In this document: piece after piece, positions 1 through 12,000 of the stretch
How positions within the stretch are numbered: position 1 is the first letter of the stretch
How the letters are laid out: the number at the start of each line of letters is the position of its first letter
Assembly (NCBI GenBank): GCA_000512085.1
Contig: ASPP01010330.1
Coordinates: 1-22,740, forward strand
DNA: 22,740 nt
Direction: 5' to 3'
Source of the DNA: Reticulomyxa filosa
Lineage: Eukaryota; Foraminifera; Reticulomyxidae
Notes under the pieces: generated by a model
What the model saw: only the letters and a program-made list of their open reading frames with translations
Database searches by the model: none
Told to the model about the DNA's origin: nothing
Program-made: the position numbers and the translations under genes

Positions 1-16
1 AAAAAAAAAAATTTTG

Positions 17-48
<32 letters not shown>

Positions 49-66
49 TTTTATTAATTGCCTCAC
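1..66 (-). other. Start of an intron, A/T tract at the window edge
   Basis: The donor GTGAGG opens here on the minus strand, and the rest is a near-pure A tract on the plus strand (positions 1-44). This matches the homopolymer-rich introns of the rest of the gene. Confidence 0.6.
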
Positions 67-3000
67 CTGTAACATAGCATAATGATTGTCTTGGTTTGCA
101 TTTTTCCAGAGGCGTCCTTCACACTCTTGGAATACGTGGATAGCGCTTTTTCGATCAGGTATTGACCATGGGCGTGATGCATAAGCATGTCCTGGTCCAA
201 TAATGGATCACATGCAATTACCAATACATTTGAAATGAAAGTAGATTGACAACGCAAGAAATCACACACATAGCCAAAGAAATCGCTTTCTTTCAAAAAA
301 TCGCGCATATCTTTAAATCGCACTTCAGTCGTTCGATCCTCGGTAAATACCCTATCATGTTTTTCCTGCAGCTCGTCTTTCGTCATTGGGACATATTTGC
401 TTTGATACAAAGCGTGTTCTCTGGTTATCACATAATCTCGATGGTCCGTTTTAAGCACACAAGTATCAACAAATTGAAAGTCATGTGTGATCACTTTCAT
501 TAACACGTGAGTATTGGTCTGGTTTGCTCCTTCCCTCTCCAAAACATCCAGCTATTGTGTTTTTGTTTGTTCAACAAGTCTACATTGATTTTTTTTATTT
601 GGAAAAAAAAAAAAGTCCTTAACAATGTCAGCGTACGGCACAAAATTCGTTTTTTGTCTTCTGTTATTAATGAAATACTCCAAATTGGTGTTTTGATACA
701 ACATGTGAATACAGTTCTCACAAGACTGCTGGATATTCAAATCTGATATACTTCCAGCTACAGGTTCCATTTTTTTAGATGTATTTTCATTCAACAGCAA
801 ACTAATATAAGTATAGCGTTCAAATCCAACAAATGGAATGTCTTTCAATTTTCCACCGTCGGAAAAGTTTTCTTTGATCATCTCTTGCAATTTGTCCCAT
901 TTCGGCTTCCATGATTTGTCCAAACTAGATTTTTCCAACAAATCGGGGTCCAAAAGGAACTTTTCAAATCGGCTCAAAAATGCAACTGGAGTATGAAGTT
1001 TCGCATCTTTGGCCTGTTTGCAAGTGCATCAACATTTATGTGCAGTTGTTGTTTTTTCAAAAAAAAACCCCCTTTTCTATCTTCTATGTCTATCTAAACT
1101 TCATGATGTGCCTCGGATTTGGAAACCACTACAACACACCGAAATGTCTTTGCGATTCGACAACGGATAGATTCACCTCCAACACAAATTCGGCAAAACC
1201 TGTCCAACAAACGAGATTACACTTTATATAATATGTACTATACATATTATGTATGTACATATATTTATTTATGTATTTATTTACTCAACATTTGATTATC
1301 AATGGTCTCATATCTCTGATTAAGGACGTCATACAAAGAGTCATACAACTGATCCAATTGCAAGAGTATGCATAACCTCCCATTTTTCATGGAATTGCGG
1401 ACATGCTCGATGGTTTGGTGTAAATACATATTTGATCTTTGATCTTCCAGAAATCGACTTCCAAAAATAACATCGGTCGAGTCCATAGTGGCAATGCCAC
1501 TATCCAACAAAATTTTCCACATAGTTGGAAACTCGGTAATCAACATAATGTTTCGCATGCACGGACTATTTGGTTCTTTGATCTGTTCGATGTTGTTTCG
1601 AATCAAATGCAATGACGAAAACTCGGAAGTCGTCGGAATCTTTAAATGTTTCGAAATTTTCGGAAACAAGAAGGTCTCCGTTTGTTGTTTTGTCAATCCG
1701 CCAAAGTTTCTTAAAACGCCTTCCAACAATTGCGAGGACACACGACGAGATTTTTGAATGATGAAAATCAAATAACTGACCAAAGAATAGAAATCACGAC
1801 AGCCATAGAATGAGAAAGAAAAGGGCGAGGGTGTGTCTTCGCTTACGAGCTCTTGAAACAGCGATGCAATTTTGGGAACAAAGTCGAGCACTTGCTGTTG
1901 CAATGCGTCCTCCTCACTTCCTTCCCAACGTTCTTTCATTATCGCATCCGCGGTTTTCACCAGCTCTACTTCGTCAGGTTCCACCGCCCGATGCAACACC
2001 ACTCGATTCATTTTTGCAGCGTCTAATTTCCAGTTGCTTTTGTTTTTGCATTTCATGTGGTGTATGTATACGTAATGTAGATGTTTTGCAAATAATACGA
2101 ATACATTAGTTTTTTTTTTTTCTTAAAAAAAAAAAAAAAGACAAAAAAAAAACCTGAGGCCTATAAATGCAATTTCATTGGATTGATCTTCCAGTAATTT
2201 ATGCAACACCTTGAGTGGTCGGTACGGACTCCATTCTGCCAATGCAACTTCATCCAGCCAGAATACGACATTTATCTTTACCTTTGACTTTAGACTTTTT
2301 CATACAATTTCAATTTTTTCTTTTGTTGTGTCTTCGTGTTCAAACGAGAAAAGAGAGAAAGAGAGAAAGAAAGAAGAGAATAGAGGAAAGACAAACAAAA
2401 ATAAACCAAAGAAATTACCAAACTTGACGTCGTTTTTGTAGTCAACTGCTTTTTTCCATTGCTTTTGCAGGAGCTCGGGAGTTGTAAGCTTGGAACACTG
2501 GAAGGAAATGACATAAAAGTTATCAAAGCCTAATTCCGTGAGTTTGGGATTTTTTGTGGAGGGAGACAAGTTGCTTTGAACCACATTCATGGCCAACGTT
2601 TTCGAAGTGCCTGGCTTGCCGACAATAATTGTTGGCGTGTTTGTTGCTAACCCCACTAACATTACAAATAAATTTTCGCAAAAGGCGCGGTTATGCGCAA
2701 TTCCGGGAGGAGTATTCAGAACACTTGTATATCTGTTTCACAGGATCCGTTCTCTTTTCAGATATTTTTTTTTTTTCCTTCCCCCCTACCCCTCTCTCTC
2801 TTCCAAACAAACAGATTCTTCTTTTTTTTAAAAAAAAAAAGAAATGAACCTTCTTTTTTCAGTTTCAATCACTTTGGCAAAAGATTCTTGAAGGGAAGAC
2901 TTGGCAAGATGGTCATCTACGAGAGCGGTATACTTGATTCGATTATTATGAGTAAGTCGATAGTAATAGCAATGTGCCAACGATAATAAAATGGCTTGGA

Positions 3001-6000
3001 CAATGCAGTAGCTGCCATTGAATTCACTTCGGTTTTTGAAAAACCACAAGAATAGTGTATTAGCACGACGTACATCACGTAGTGAGCAGACGCTTCGATC
3101 CTTCAATATTTCTCTGTGATTCATACACACACACACATATATACATACATATGTAAATATACAATTATTACCGCATTGTCAAGCAACCTTACCTAACAAG
3201 TTTTTGCGATTTGGATATTAGTGCAATGAAAACAAGTTTTAAAGTGGTTACGTCTTCAATTGATATTTCTTTTTTGGTGACTGCTTTTGTGAAATTTTCA
3301 TTTGACCTTTTGTATGCACGTTAGCGGATGCATGTTTATAGATTTTCAATGTAAAGAGAGAGAGAGGGGGGAGGGAGGGAGTGATTTTGTGACATACCAA
3401 GTGGTGGTGGTCATAACAGCAATGTATTGCTGTTCATCCGTTTCAGCTAATGAACCAAAGTTCCATACATATGTCTGCAAAGATCTGGGTAATGGAAAGA
3501 CTCGATAGGCCAATCCTGCCATTTCCTTTTCCAAAGTGTTCAAAAAATGTCTCGGTACGTTTCTCGCTTCGTTCTTTTCCTCCTCTCGTTCTTCCTCGGT
3601 TTGGTGGCGAGATCGATACGGATTTAATGCGGCAATGATGACCATATTGCTAGGAAACTCGTCGCCTTTTAGGCTGTGATCACATACCACCTCTTTGAAC
3701 GCCCCAATTTCCGGAGACGTGTTAATTTCATCCAAAAATACTAATTGTGTCTTTTCTGGATGTTCGCGGGCTTCCTTCGAGGGCTGTTTCAAATCCTGCT
3801 GCAAATTTTCCACTGTGTATCCACCATGCACATCAATTGTGGTCATGTTGATATCTAATGCACTGGCCATGAATTCCAATAACTTCGTTTTTCCGCAGAC
3901 CCTTTTTTTTTTTTTTTTTTTTTTTAAAAAAAAAAGCTATTCGTGTGTATTTCATATACATATTTGTATGATATATGTAGAAAAGAGAAGCCTGCTTTCT
4001 TAACTGTTTCGCCCATAATAAGGACGGGAATGCCTGCTTTGATTCGAAAAAAGATTGCCACGATTTTTAAGATGTTATCAAATGTAAGAGCATAATTGCT
4101 GTGCCTTTTCAATAAATTCTCTACTTCTCTTTGTCTCACTTGTGGACTACAGTTGTTTTTTTTTTAAAAAAAATGCGGTGTTGTGATGTTTGCATACTTT
4201 TAATTCTCTTTTTTTTAACGCAAACAAACAGTAATGACTCTCATGTTGTGTGCATATGTATATATGGTGTGTATTGTAATAAACTCAGCCGATTTAAAGC
4301 CGCCACAAATATCCAGCAGCAACCGCAATTTCTTAAATTGATCATCCTGATTTTCATGATAGACTCCCTGCAATTGGACCATGGCTTCTTTTTTGTTCAC
4401 GTCTTCTTCAAAATTATGTAAGTCCCAGTGGTATATGCTACGAAGCAAACGCCATTCCTTGGCGTGAGCATGTTTATTCTTGTCCAAGTTCATTGCGAGC
4501 AGGGATAAGGTTTGGTCACTCGTAATTTTCAGATCATCTTCAATAGGTTTATCCCATTGGATTTGTCCTTTTGATTGTATTTTTCCATTATTTTTTTATT
4601 CCACGCACGCACACACACAGACAAAAAGGTGTTTTTTTTTTTGTTTTTTTTTTTTTACGGTATTTGATTATGTTGTGTGAAAGAGAAAGAGAAAAAGAAA
4701 AAAGCAGCATACCGATGCAGAGATAGAGCTTTGATTTAATAACACCATTGGAGGATCAGCTTCTCTCCATGCTTTGACTAAAAAGAATTCTTCAGTTCCA
4801 GAGGACTCCTCAATGGTTTTGCTCTCTTTGCTCTCGGTTGCAATATCGTGCATATGGCAAGCAATTTGTTGACCTGATTTGACCAGGGACGACACGATCA
4901 TAGAATGCAATTGTATTACATGATCAAATTCGGTTTGCGGCACATTAATATTCTTAATGTAAATAAAATTGTATACTTGGAGCAGTTGTCGATACATAAA
5001 TTGCAAAAAGGACTTCACTTGTACCAACGATCCTTTGACTGTCTCATTCAATCAAACATTTAATTACAATTGTGTACGTAAGATATGTAATGTTTCAATT
5101 ATCAGTCAATCAATCAATCATTTTTTTTTTTGTGAAAGTATATGCACACCTCTGGACGCATATTTATTCAATAGCTCCCACATTCGTGCGCTGTCGGCGT
5201 CGGGGTGGGTGATATAATTCCAGTCTTCTTTTTCTTCTGCGTTGACGAGATCACCCTTGTCAAGTGCATCCAAGTACTTGAACACAAACTTTTCTTTTTC
5301 CTTCAAAGTTAGCTTGTTTTGAAATGATTTCGGATAAATCGGACGAGTTGTACCGACGTCATCGTATATCTCAAGAAAAGAGATGGCCGCGTCATTAATG
5401 CGATCTCCAAAAAAGCCAAACCATTTCAAAACGTCGCTCAAGCGTGTTGGTTCGTGGGTATTGGACAATTGCGTTGGCAATTCCACTAAAAACGCGTGAT
5501 TTTTACGCACCGTGAAGCATTCTCCGTTTTCTTTGCTCAAATGTCGTAATATTAGCAATTGAAACATTAGTGCATTTACATCCTTTCCAGCTTGGCTTGA
5601 TATATTGATATGATACACCTATATGTATGTATATACGTACGTCGTCGTTGTCATTAATGCAATACGTTTTTTTTTTGTTTTTTTTTTTTTAAAAAAAAAA
5701 AAAAAAAGGGGTTACCAGTGGCTCATCTGTTGCTGGAACATTACAAAAACGATCAACCAAAAAATTGATATCCACAGTACATGTGTTGATAGGTACGTGT
5801 ACAAAGTGTCCCTTCTTTAAATTCAATTTGTGGACCATTTGGTTAATAACATAGGATTTGCCAACACATTCGTTCTGAGATAAAAACACTTGAACAAAGG
5901 GAGTGGTGTTTGTTTGGTTTTGGAAGGCCTCCCAATTGCTGGATAGCATTTTTTGATAAAATTGTCTACTTTCATCTTGACGCAGTGCCAATGGGTCGTT

Positions 6001-9000
6001 GTCCCGATACACGTGAAAGCCCTGCGCAATCACCGACTGACTCTCCACACAGATGATTCGCAGCAGATAGTCCATCTTATTCTTCAACTGTCGTCTCAAC
6101 ATATTCACGAATTCACATTGGACACTATAGGAAAGTAACTCTGGCAGCACTAAACAATGCAAGCAAGGATCGACTCCAGTGTCCGCAAGACATCGCAGCA
6201 TAAAGCACTCCAACTGCTCAATGGTCGTCGATTGGTCACAGAACAGCACTCGGCAGGCCGTTGGTGTTTGTCCCTCCATCAGATATAGCTTGAGAACGTG
6301 CGACAATACTTGCGTCTCTTGGCAAATGTGCAAATAAGGCTTCCCTTTGCGAAGAGGCGATCGAGGGGATTCATAAGGAAGATTCAGCGATTTTACTAAA
6401 TACGATGCAAATGAATCCTGCAAGAATCTTCCTAATCGATCCAACAGGCCTTCTTCGGAGTCTCCTTTCCACGCCCTTTTTTTTTTTTTTTTTTGTTGTC
6501 CCCAAGCAATATACCACAAAGATGATAATAGATTTTTTTTTTGGTATGAATACACGTATATATTAAAGTCAGACCTTTTGTAAAGCGTTCTTTGTGGCTT
6601 CGATTGTAATGTTCGGATCGATAAACGAAATTTTGGAGGCGACAGTAGCAATAAGGCCAGAGTTATTGTCGTTGATACATCGTCCTAAGTTTTCACAGAG
6701 GAAGCGCATATCTTTGACAGTGTAAAATGACAAAACGGAGAATTGTGTCCGAAGCTATAAGAAAAAACAAAATCAATCTTTTTTTCCCACTCTTTCTTTT
6801 TTTTTTTTTTTAAAAAAAAAAAGTCGTTACATTTTTGATAGTATCTTTCCATTTTTTCAATTGGTCGTCCCATGCTTGTTCAATGTTCGCAAAGAATCTG
6901 ATTGATTGATCGAAACTGATCTCTTTGTCCGACTCCAAATGTGTCTTTCCTCCCAAGTCATAGTATTGCAGTCTCTTCATTGCGATACTTTTGCACTTTT
7001 CAAATTTGGGAACAAAGTCGTATTTCACCTAATAGACAATGTTTCAACAACAATCACGGAGATATGTTCAAGTACATTTGCAACGACAACAACAACAAAA
7101 CAAACTTTTTCTTTCAACACTTCAAATTGAATGATTTTATTCACGAGTTGATCCGATTCTTCACTCAAGGACGAAGACCTCAGTAACGTTTGCCCGGTAT
7201 AATTATTTCGCTTAATCACGTTGAGTACCTTGCTTAGGGCACCTAAACTAATTTTCGCAAACTGCTTTTCATGAGATTGAAACAATTGCTCGAGATCTTG
7301 TGAGGTCATTGTGCTGATGCCTTGTTGTAGCGGTAGCTCTTCGCCGTCTTCGCTGCCTGTCAGAGACATTAACAGTCGATCTATCAACTGTTCCACCTCT
7401 GTTTGTTTCAATGTGGTTGGCACTTCGAATTGCTGCTCCATCATTTTGCTCTCCTTATTTGAATCAATGGTTCCCACTGTCAAATAATTTTCTCGCTCCA
7501 AACTTTTTTTCATCTCCGAAATTGACCTTTTTGAGCAATGTTTCATACATTACAAAAAAAAAAAAAAAAAAACAGATTGAATCTCAATGTAATCATAATA
7601 TATTCAATATATGCAAAAAAAAAAAAAAAAAAAAAACAATGAAAGTTTTACATGTCCTATTTTGTAAAGTAAATTTTTATCTTGTTGGAATAACCACCCT
7701 TGCGGATCGGTGACATCACTTAGAATGGATTTGTGCGATTGTAAAACGATCGAAAATGATTCCAGTGTTTCTTTGTGAACGTCTGCAGCAAATTTTTCCA
7801 AATACCTTTGCACTTCACTAATCGTTTTGAACTTACGCTTCAACATGTCCACCAAAAAGGTGCGAACCTCACGTAAACTGCTAGCACGTGAGTGCAAATA
7901 TTGGTCGTTTTCCGCAAATGCTTGCATGTGGTGTTCAAATTTTTCGTCAGTCGGAAATGTACTTAAACATTCCTTGAAAAAATTACGATTACCTGCGATC
8001 AAGTGCAGCCAATCCATTCCGGTGCTTGATGTTCTGGGCATCTTCCTTTTTTTAACAGACAAAGACTTTACTTAAAAAAAGAAAAATGTGTTGATATTCA
8101 TCAAGAGGGGAAAAAACTTGTTATTGTTCCAAAAGGCTAAAATATCTTTCATGGGCATTGAATCAAAGGATATCAATAATTTTTTATTCTCTTGCCATTC
8201 TTTGTCTTCCCAGTTCATTGAATACTTTTGCTCGTCTTTGTGGAAAAGCGAACTCAAGACAGTGGCTGAATCTCTAAGCAATTGCAGGGCCTCTCTACAA
8301 TTAAAACAGTGAAAAACTTCTCTCAAATCATTTGCAATTGTCTCATACTTTTTGAAATCGTTTTTAGTCATTGGGAACAATAACACATTGAACATCATAA
8401 ATTGAGCCCAATTCTCTAAGTTTGGTGAGATGTCACACGCATTAATAATTCTTCGAAACGAAATGTTACTGCCCAGTGCCGGGCTTGATCTAGCCTCATT
8501 GCAAACAAGTTCCACTTCACTCTTGCAAGCACAAATGAAATTGACAATACTTAATATTCCACTTCCATCCATTAAGTCAGGCATGCCAAAATTGAGTTCT
8601 GTTTGAATGGTGTGCATCAAATTTGTTTCATTGTTTTTTGCATCTTTTGACTCAAATTTCGAAAGTGTCATTTTTTGCAACTTTTTTATTTCATCTTCTG
8701 TCAAGCGAAGCGTTTCCATACTGCAAGTGTAAGGTTTATACAAAAGTCGAATTTGTGTTTTTATTTGACCGGTCGACATTGATCGAAGAAATCCAAAATT
8801 GGCATTGATCTGCTCACCAGGAATTGTTTTTTGGGACAATGCGTTATATGTTGATTGCCATTGAAACTTGAGTTTGCCGAGCATTTCTGTAATTTTATGA
8901 ATTGAAAATGTTCGGTGACTTGGTGGATAATTCCTCAATAAATCGAAATACGCTTCTTTCTATAAAAAACAAAAACAAAAAAAATGCTAAGTGTAATACG

Positions 9001-12000
9001 AAAAAAAAACATTGTTTTTGTTTTCTTTTTTTTTAAAACTCGTTTTTGAATTAAATCCCACAAATGATAAGTGATAGATTTGGCTTCATCAGGAATTTTG
9101 TCAAGAGGTTGATGAGGATACAAAGAAGTCAATAACTTTTCTTTACTGTCTTCCCAGCGCACAGTAATTTCTTGTTCGACCCATGTGTGAATATATTTTT
9201 CGAAATCAAATTTTGAATGATGGGCAAGCAACTCTTTTTCATTTTCGCGAATCCATGCACACAATTGATAGGTATTCATCTCCGCGACAGGTAACAGCTT
9301 CCATTGGGCTTCTTCCTTTGCTACTAATGCTCTCCACATGGACATGGAAATTTCTGACTGTGAAATCTTCGCAAAAGCATCCAAAATTTTCTTTACCTTC
9401 TCGACAGATCTCCAGTCAAATTGAAGTGCTGTTTTCAATGTCCATTCCGACCACTTTTCCAGTTGTTTTTTTTGTTCTTCCAGCTCATTGAGCTCATCGC
9501 CAAACCATTGTTTGTTGATATTGCAATATTCAAAAAATTTGTCAAGTTCGTTTTTGTACTGGTTACCAATCGTGAATTTTGTGAGAATGTGATCCAAGTC
9601 TGTTTTTTTCACGAAATATGCGTTATTGCCAATTTTATCTTGAAGAATTAGTAATTTCGACCATTTTTGTTTCTCTACCAATTCTATCATTGTCGGCACA
9701 TCAATGGTTTGTTCAAGAATCGACCCGGACAATTGCGCAAACCATGAGCAATAGTTGTCTAATATTTCCAAGCATTGTAAAGCGTTTGATTTTATCTTGG
9801 CTTTCAATTCGATCAACAGACTGTTATTCACATGCACACAGATGTACGGATAACAAAAAAAAAAAAAAAAAAAAAAAGAACTATGGCATCTTTGTTTTCT
9901 CTCTCTCTCTCCATCCTAACTTGATTAATTGTCCCCCTTCTGCAGAAGAGAAATAGCAAATGATTTTGTCCCAATGTTTGGAGTTGAAAGGTTTAAACCC
10001 TTCCAACAGTCGGTCCATCATTTGACATGTGATCGTTCTTTGCGACTCAATGTCTACCCATCCGTGGACCACTTTCACACATTCACATCGGTCTTTTTTG
10101 TCCAAATGATTTGTATTTTCACCAAAGAATTCCTTTGTCCATTTAAACTTGATCAAGCCTACCAGTTGCTTTTTGACTGTATGTGTGGTGTGCAAAAAAA
10201 AAAAAAAAGTTTGCTTCAAGTCAGTGGAACAAGTAAAAAAAAATAAAAATAAAAAAATAAAAACTTACATGATATGTCGACTTGATCTTTGGACAGCACT
10301 TCCAAGAGTTTGCGAAATGTCGGATCGTTTTTGTGTTCGGATTGTTTGTAAACAGTTTGGAAAGTACTCCAATCCAAGGAAAACTCAATGATACGTTCGA
10401 TACATTCTATTACACCATTCTCTTGACGTAGCCATGCGTTGAATACCTTGGTCAAATGTTCAACTTGATTGTTGTCATTATTGCGCAGCTATTTTAACGA
10501 AAAAGTGCATATATGTGTATATTTGCATATACGTATATGTTTCACATATGTTGGCAATAAAGAAAACAGCACAAGTGAGATAACTTGGAGCAGGTGTAGA
10601 TAATAAGGAACAAATCGCTTTTCACGCAATAAAAGCGGATTGCCCATGACTTCATGACAAGATTGGTCGTTTTTGCACAATTCGGGAAATTCGCGCAATA
10701 GTTGAAACAAGAGATCAGCTTGTTCGGGCGTTCGCACGTTTGGTATCCACGAGTTCATGAAACATGCCAAAGGGACAAAGGATTTGGAGGGTTTATGCTT
10801 GGTGGACATGGTGCTAATGAAGACATGAATTAAATCTACTCCATGTTTGCATTTCATTCGATTTCCAAAAGACTCCAATTTCGTTCGATGAATATTTATA
10901 AAATCTTCCAACTGTGGTCCGCAATTTGGAACGTGTTTTTCCATTAGTTTCAACACTAAGAAATAATTGTTCATTTGTGTATTTATTTGAATTGGAAAAT
11001 GTAAGCAATGTTCAAAACAAAAAGGAATACAATATAAACATATACATATAAATATGTGTATTACCTTTGATAGCCAGATCAACTTCATCAGTGACAAATG
11101 AAAATAAAGTCAGTAAAAGCATTTCCTCGGAGGGAAATATACGAGTGTAAGAGTGATAAAAGCGCATTTCCATTTCGATCATGGCGAGTATTTCATTTTC
11201 AGAACTGAGCTGACCCAAATTCTTTGTCATATCGATCACGTGTGCGTCTTTGTCGACATGAGCCTGGACAGAGGAAAGCAGGTTGTACCACAATAAGTAC
11301 TTGAACTTGTCGCAGCCCTTGCTGGACTTTACCCTCTCATGCAAAGACTGTTGCAAATCGGCGGAAGAAGAGCCGATCATTTCCGTCAGCCGTGTGGTTA
11401 CGGCCTTTGATTCAAGCATCGTTTGTTTGATTGTAAGTGCACAACACATAATTATTAAATGAACGAGAAAAGGGAGAAAAAAAAAAAAAAAAAAAACTAA
11501 CTTTGAAATTGCCAACGTTGTCATTACAAATGAGTTTGTAACATGGACTCAATGTGTCCGAAAGCACGTTGGTGTCTTTGACATGGGACAACAGCAAGGC
11601 AATAGAGAAGATGACCGATTGAATTTGTTCCCAGAACACGTCTGGATCAGAACTAACCTGATTCAATACACTGTACAGATTTGTAGAGCAAGATTGAAGA
11701 ATGCAGTCTTTCCAGTTGCCACTTGATTGAGAGAATCTGTCGGAACAATATTTGACATAGCACTTGACAATCTTGAGAGCCAATGGCAGCGAAATGGTCT
11801 TGCACAGATTGGAATGCAGGTTTTTCAAGAGATGTTGCAAGTATGCTTTGGCCACTTCTACATTGGGGATGCTGTGATCGGAAGCGACCACGATCTTAAC
11901 TATGCACTGGCTCGGCAAAACGGAGGAAATAGCGACAGGCTGTTGGCAGGGCTTAATTAGAATGGGCGTTTTCATCGCGACATTAGAGATGTCACATTGA

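Noticed and set aside
1-53. A-rich left edge as a poly-A tail or telomere
   Set aside because: It follows a splice donor of the giant gene and looks like the other intron homopolymers; no telomeric repeat unit is present.
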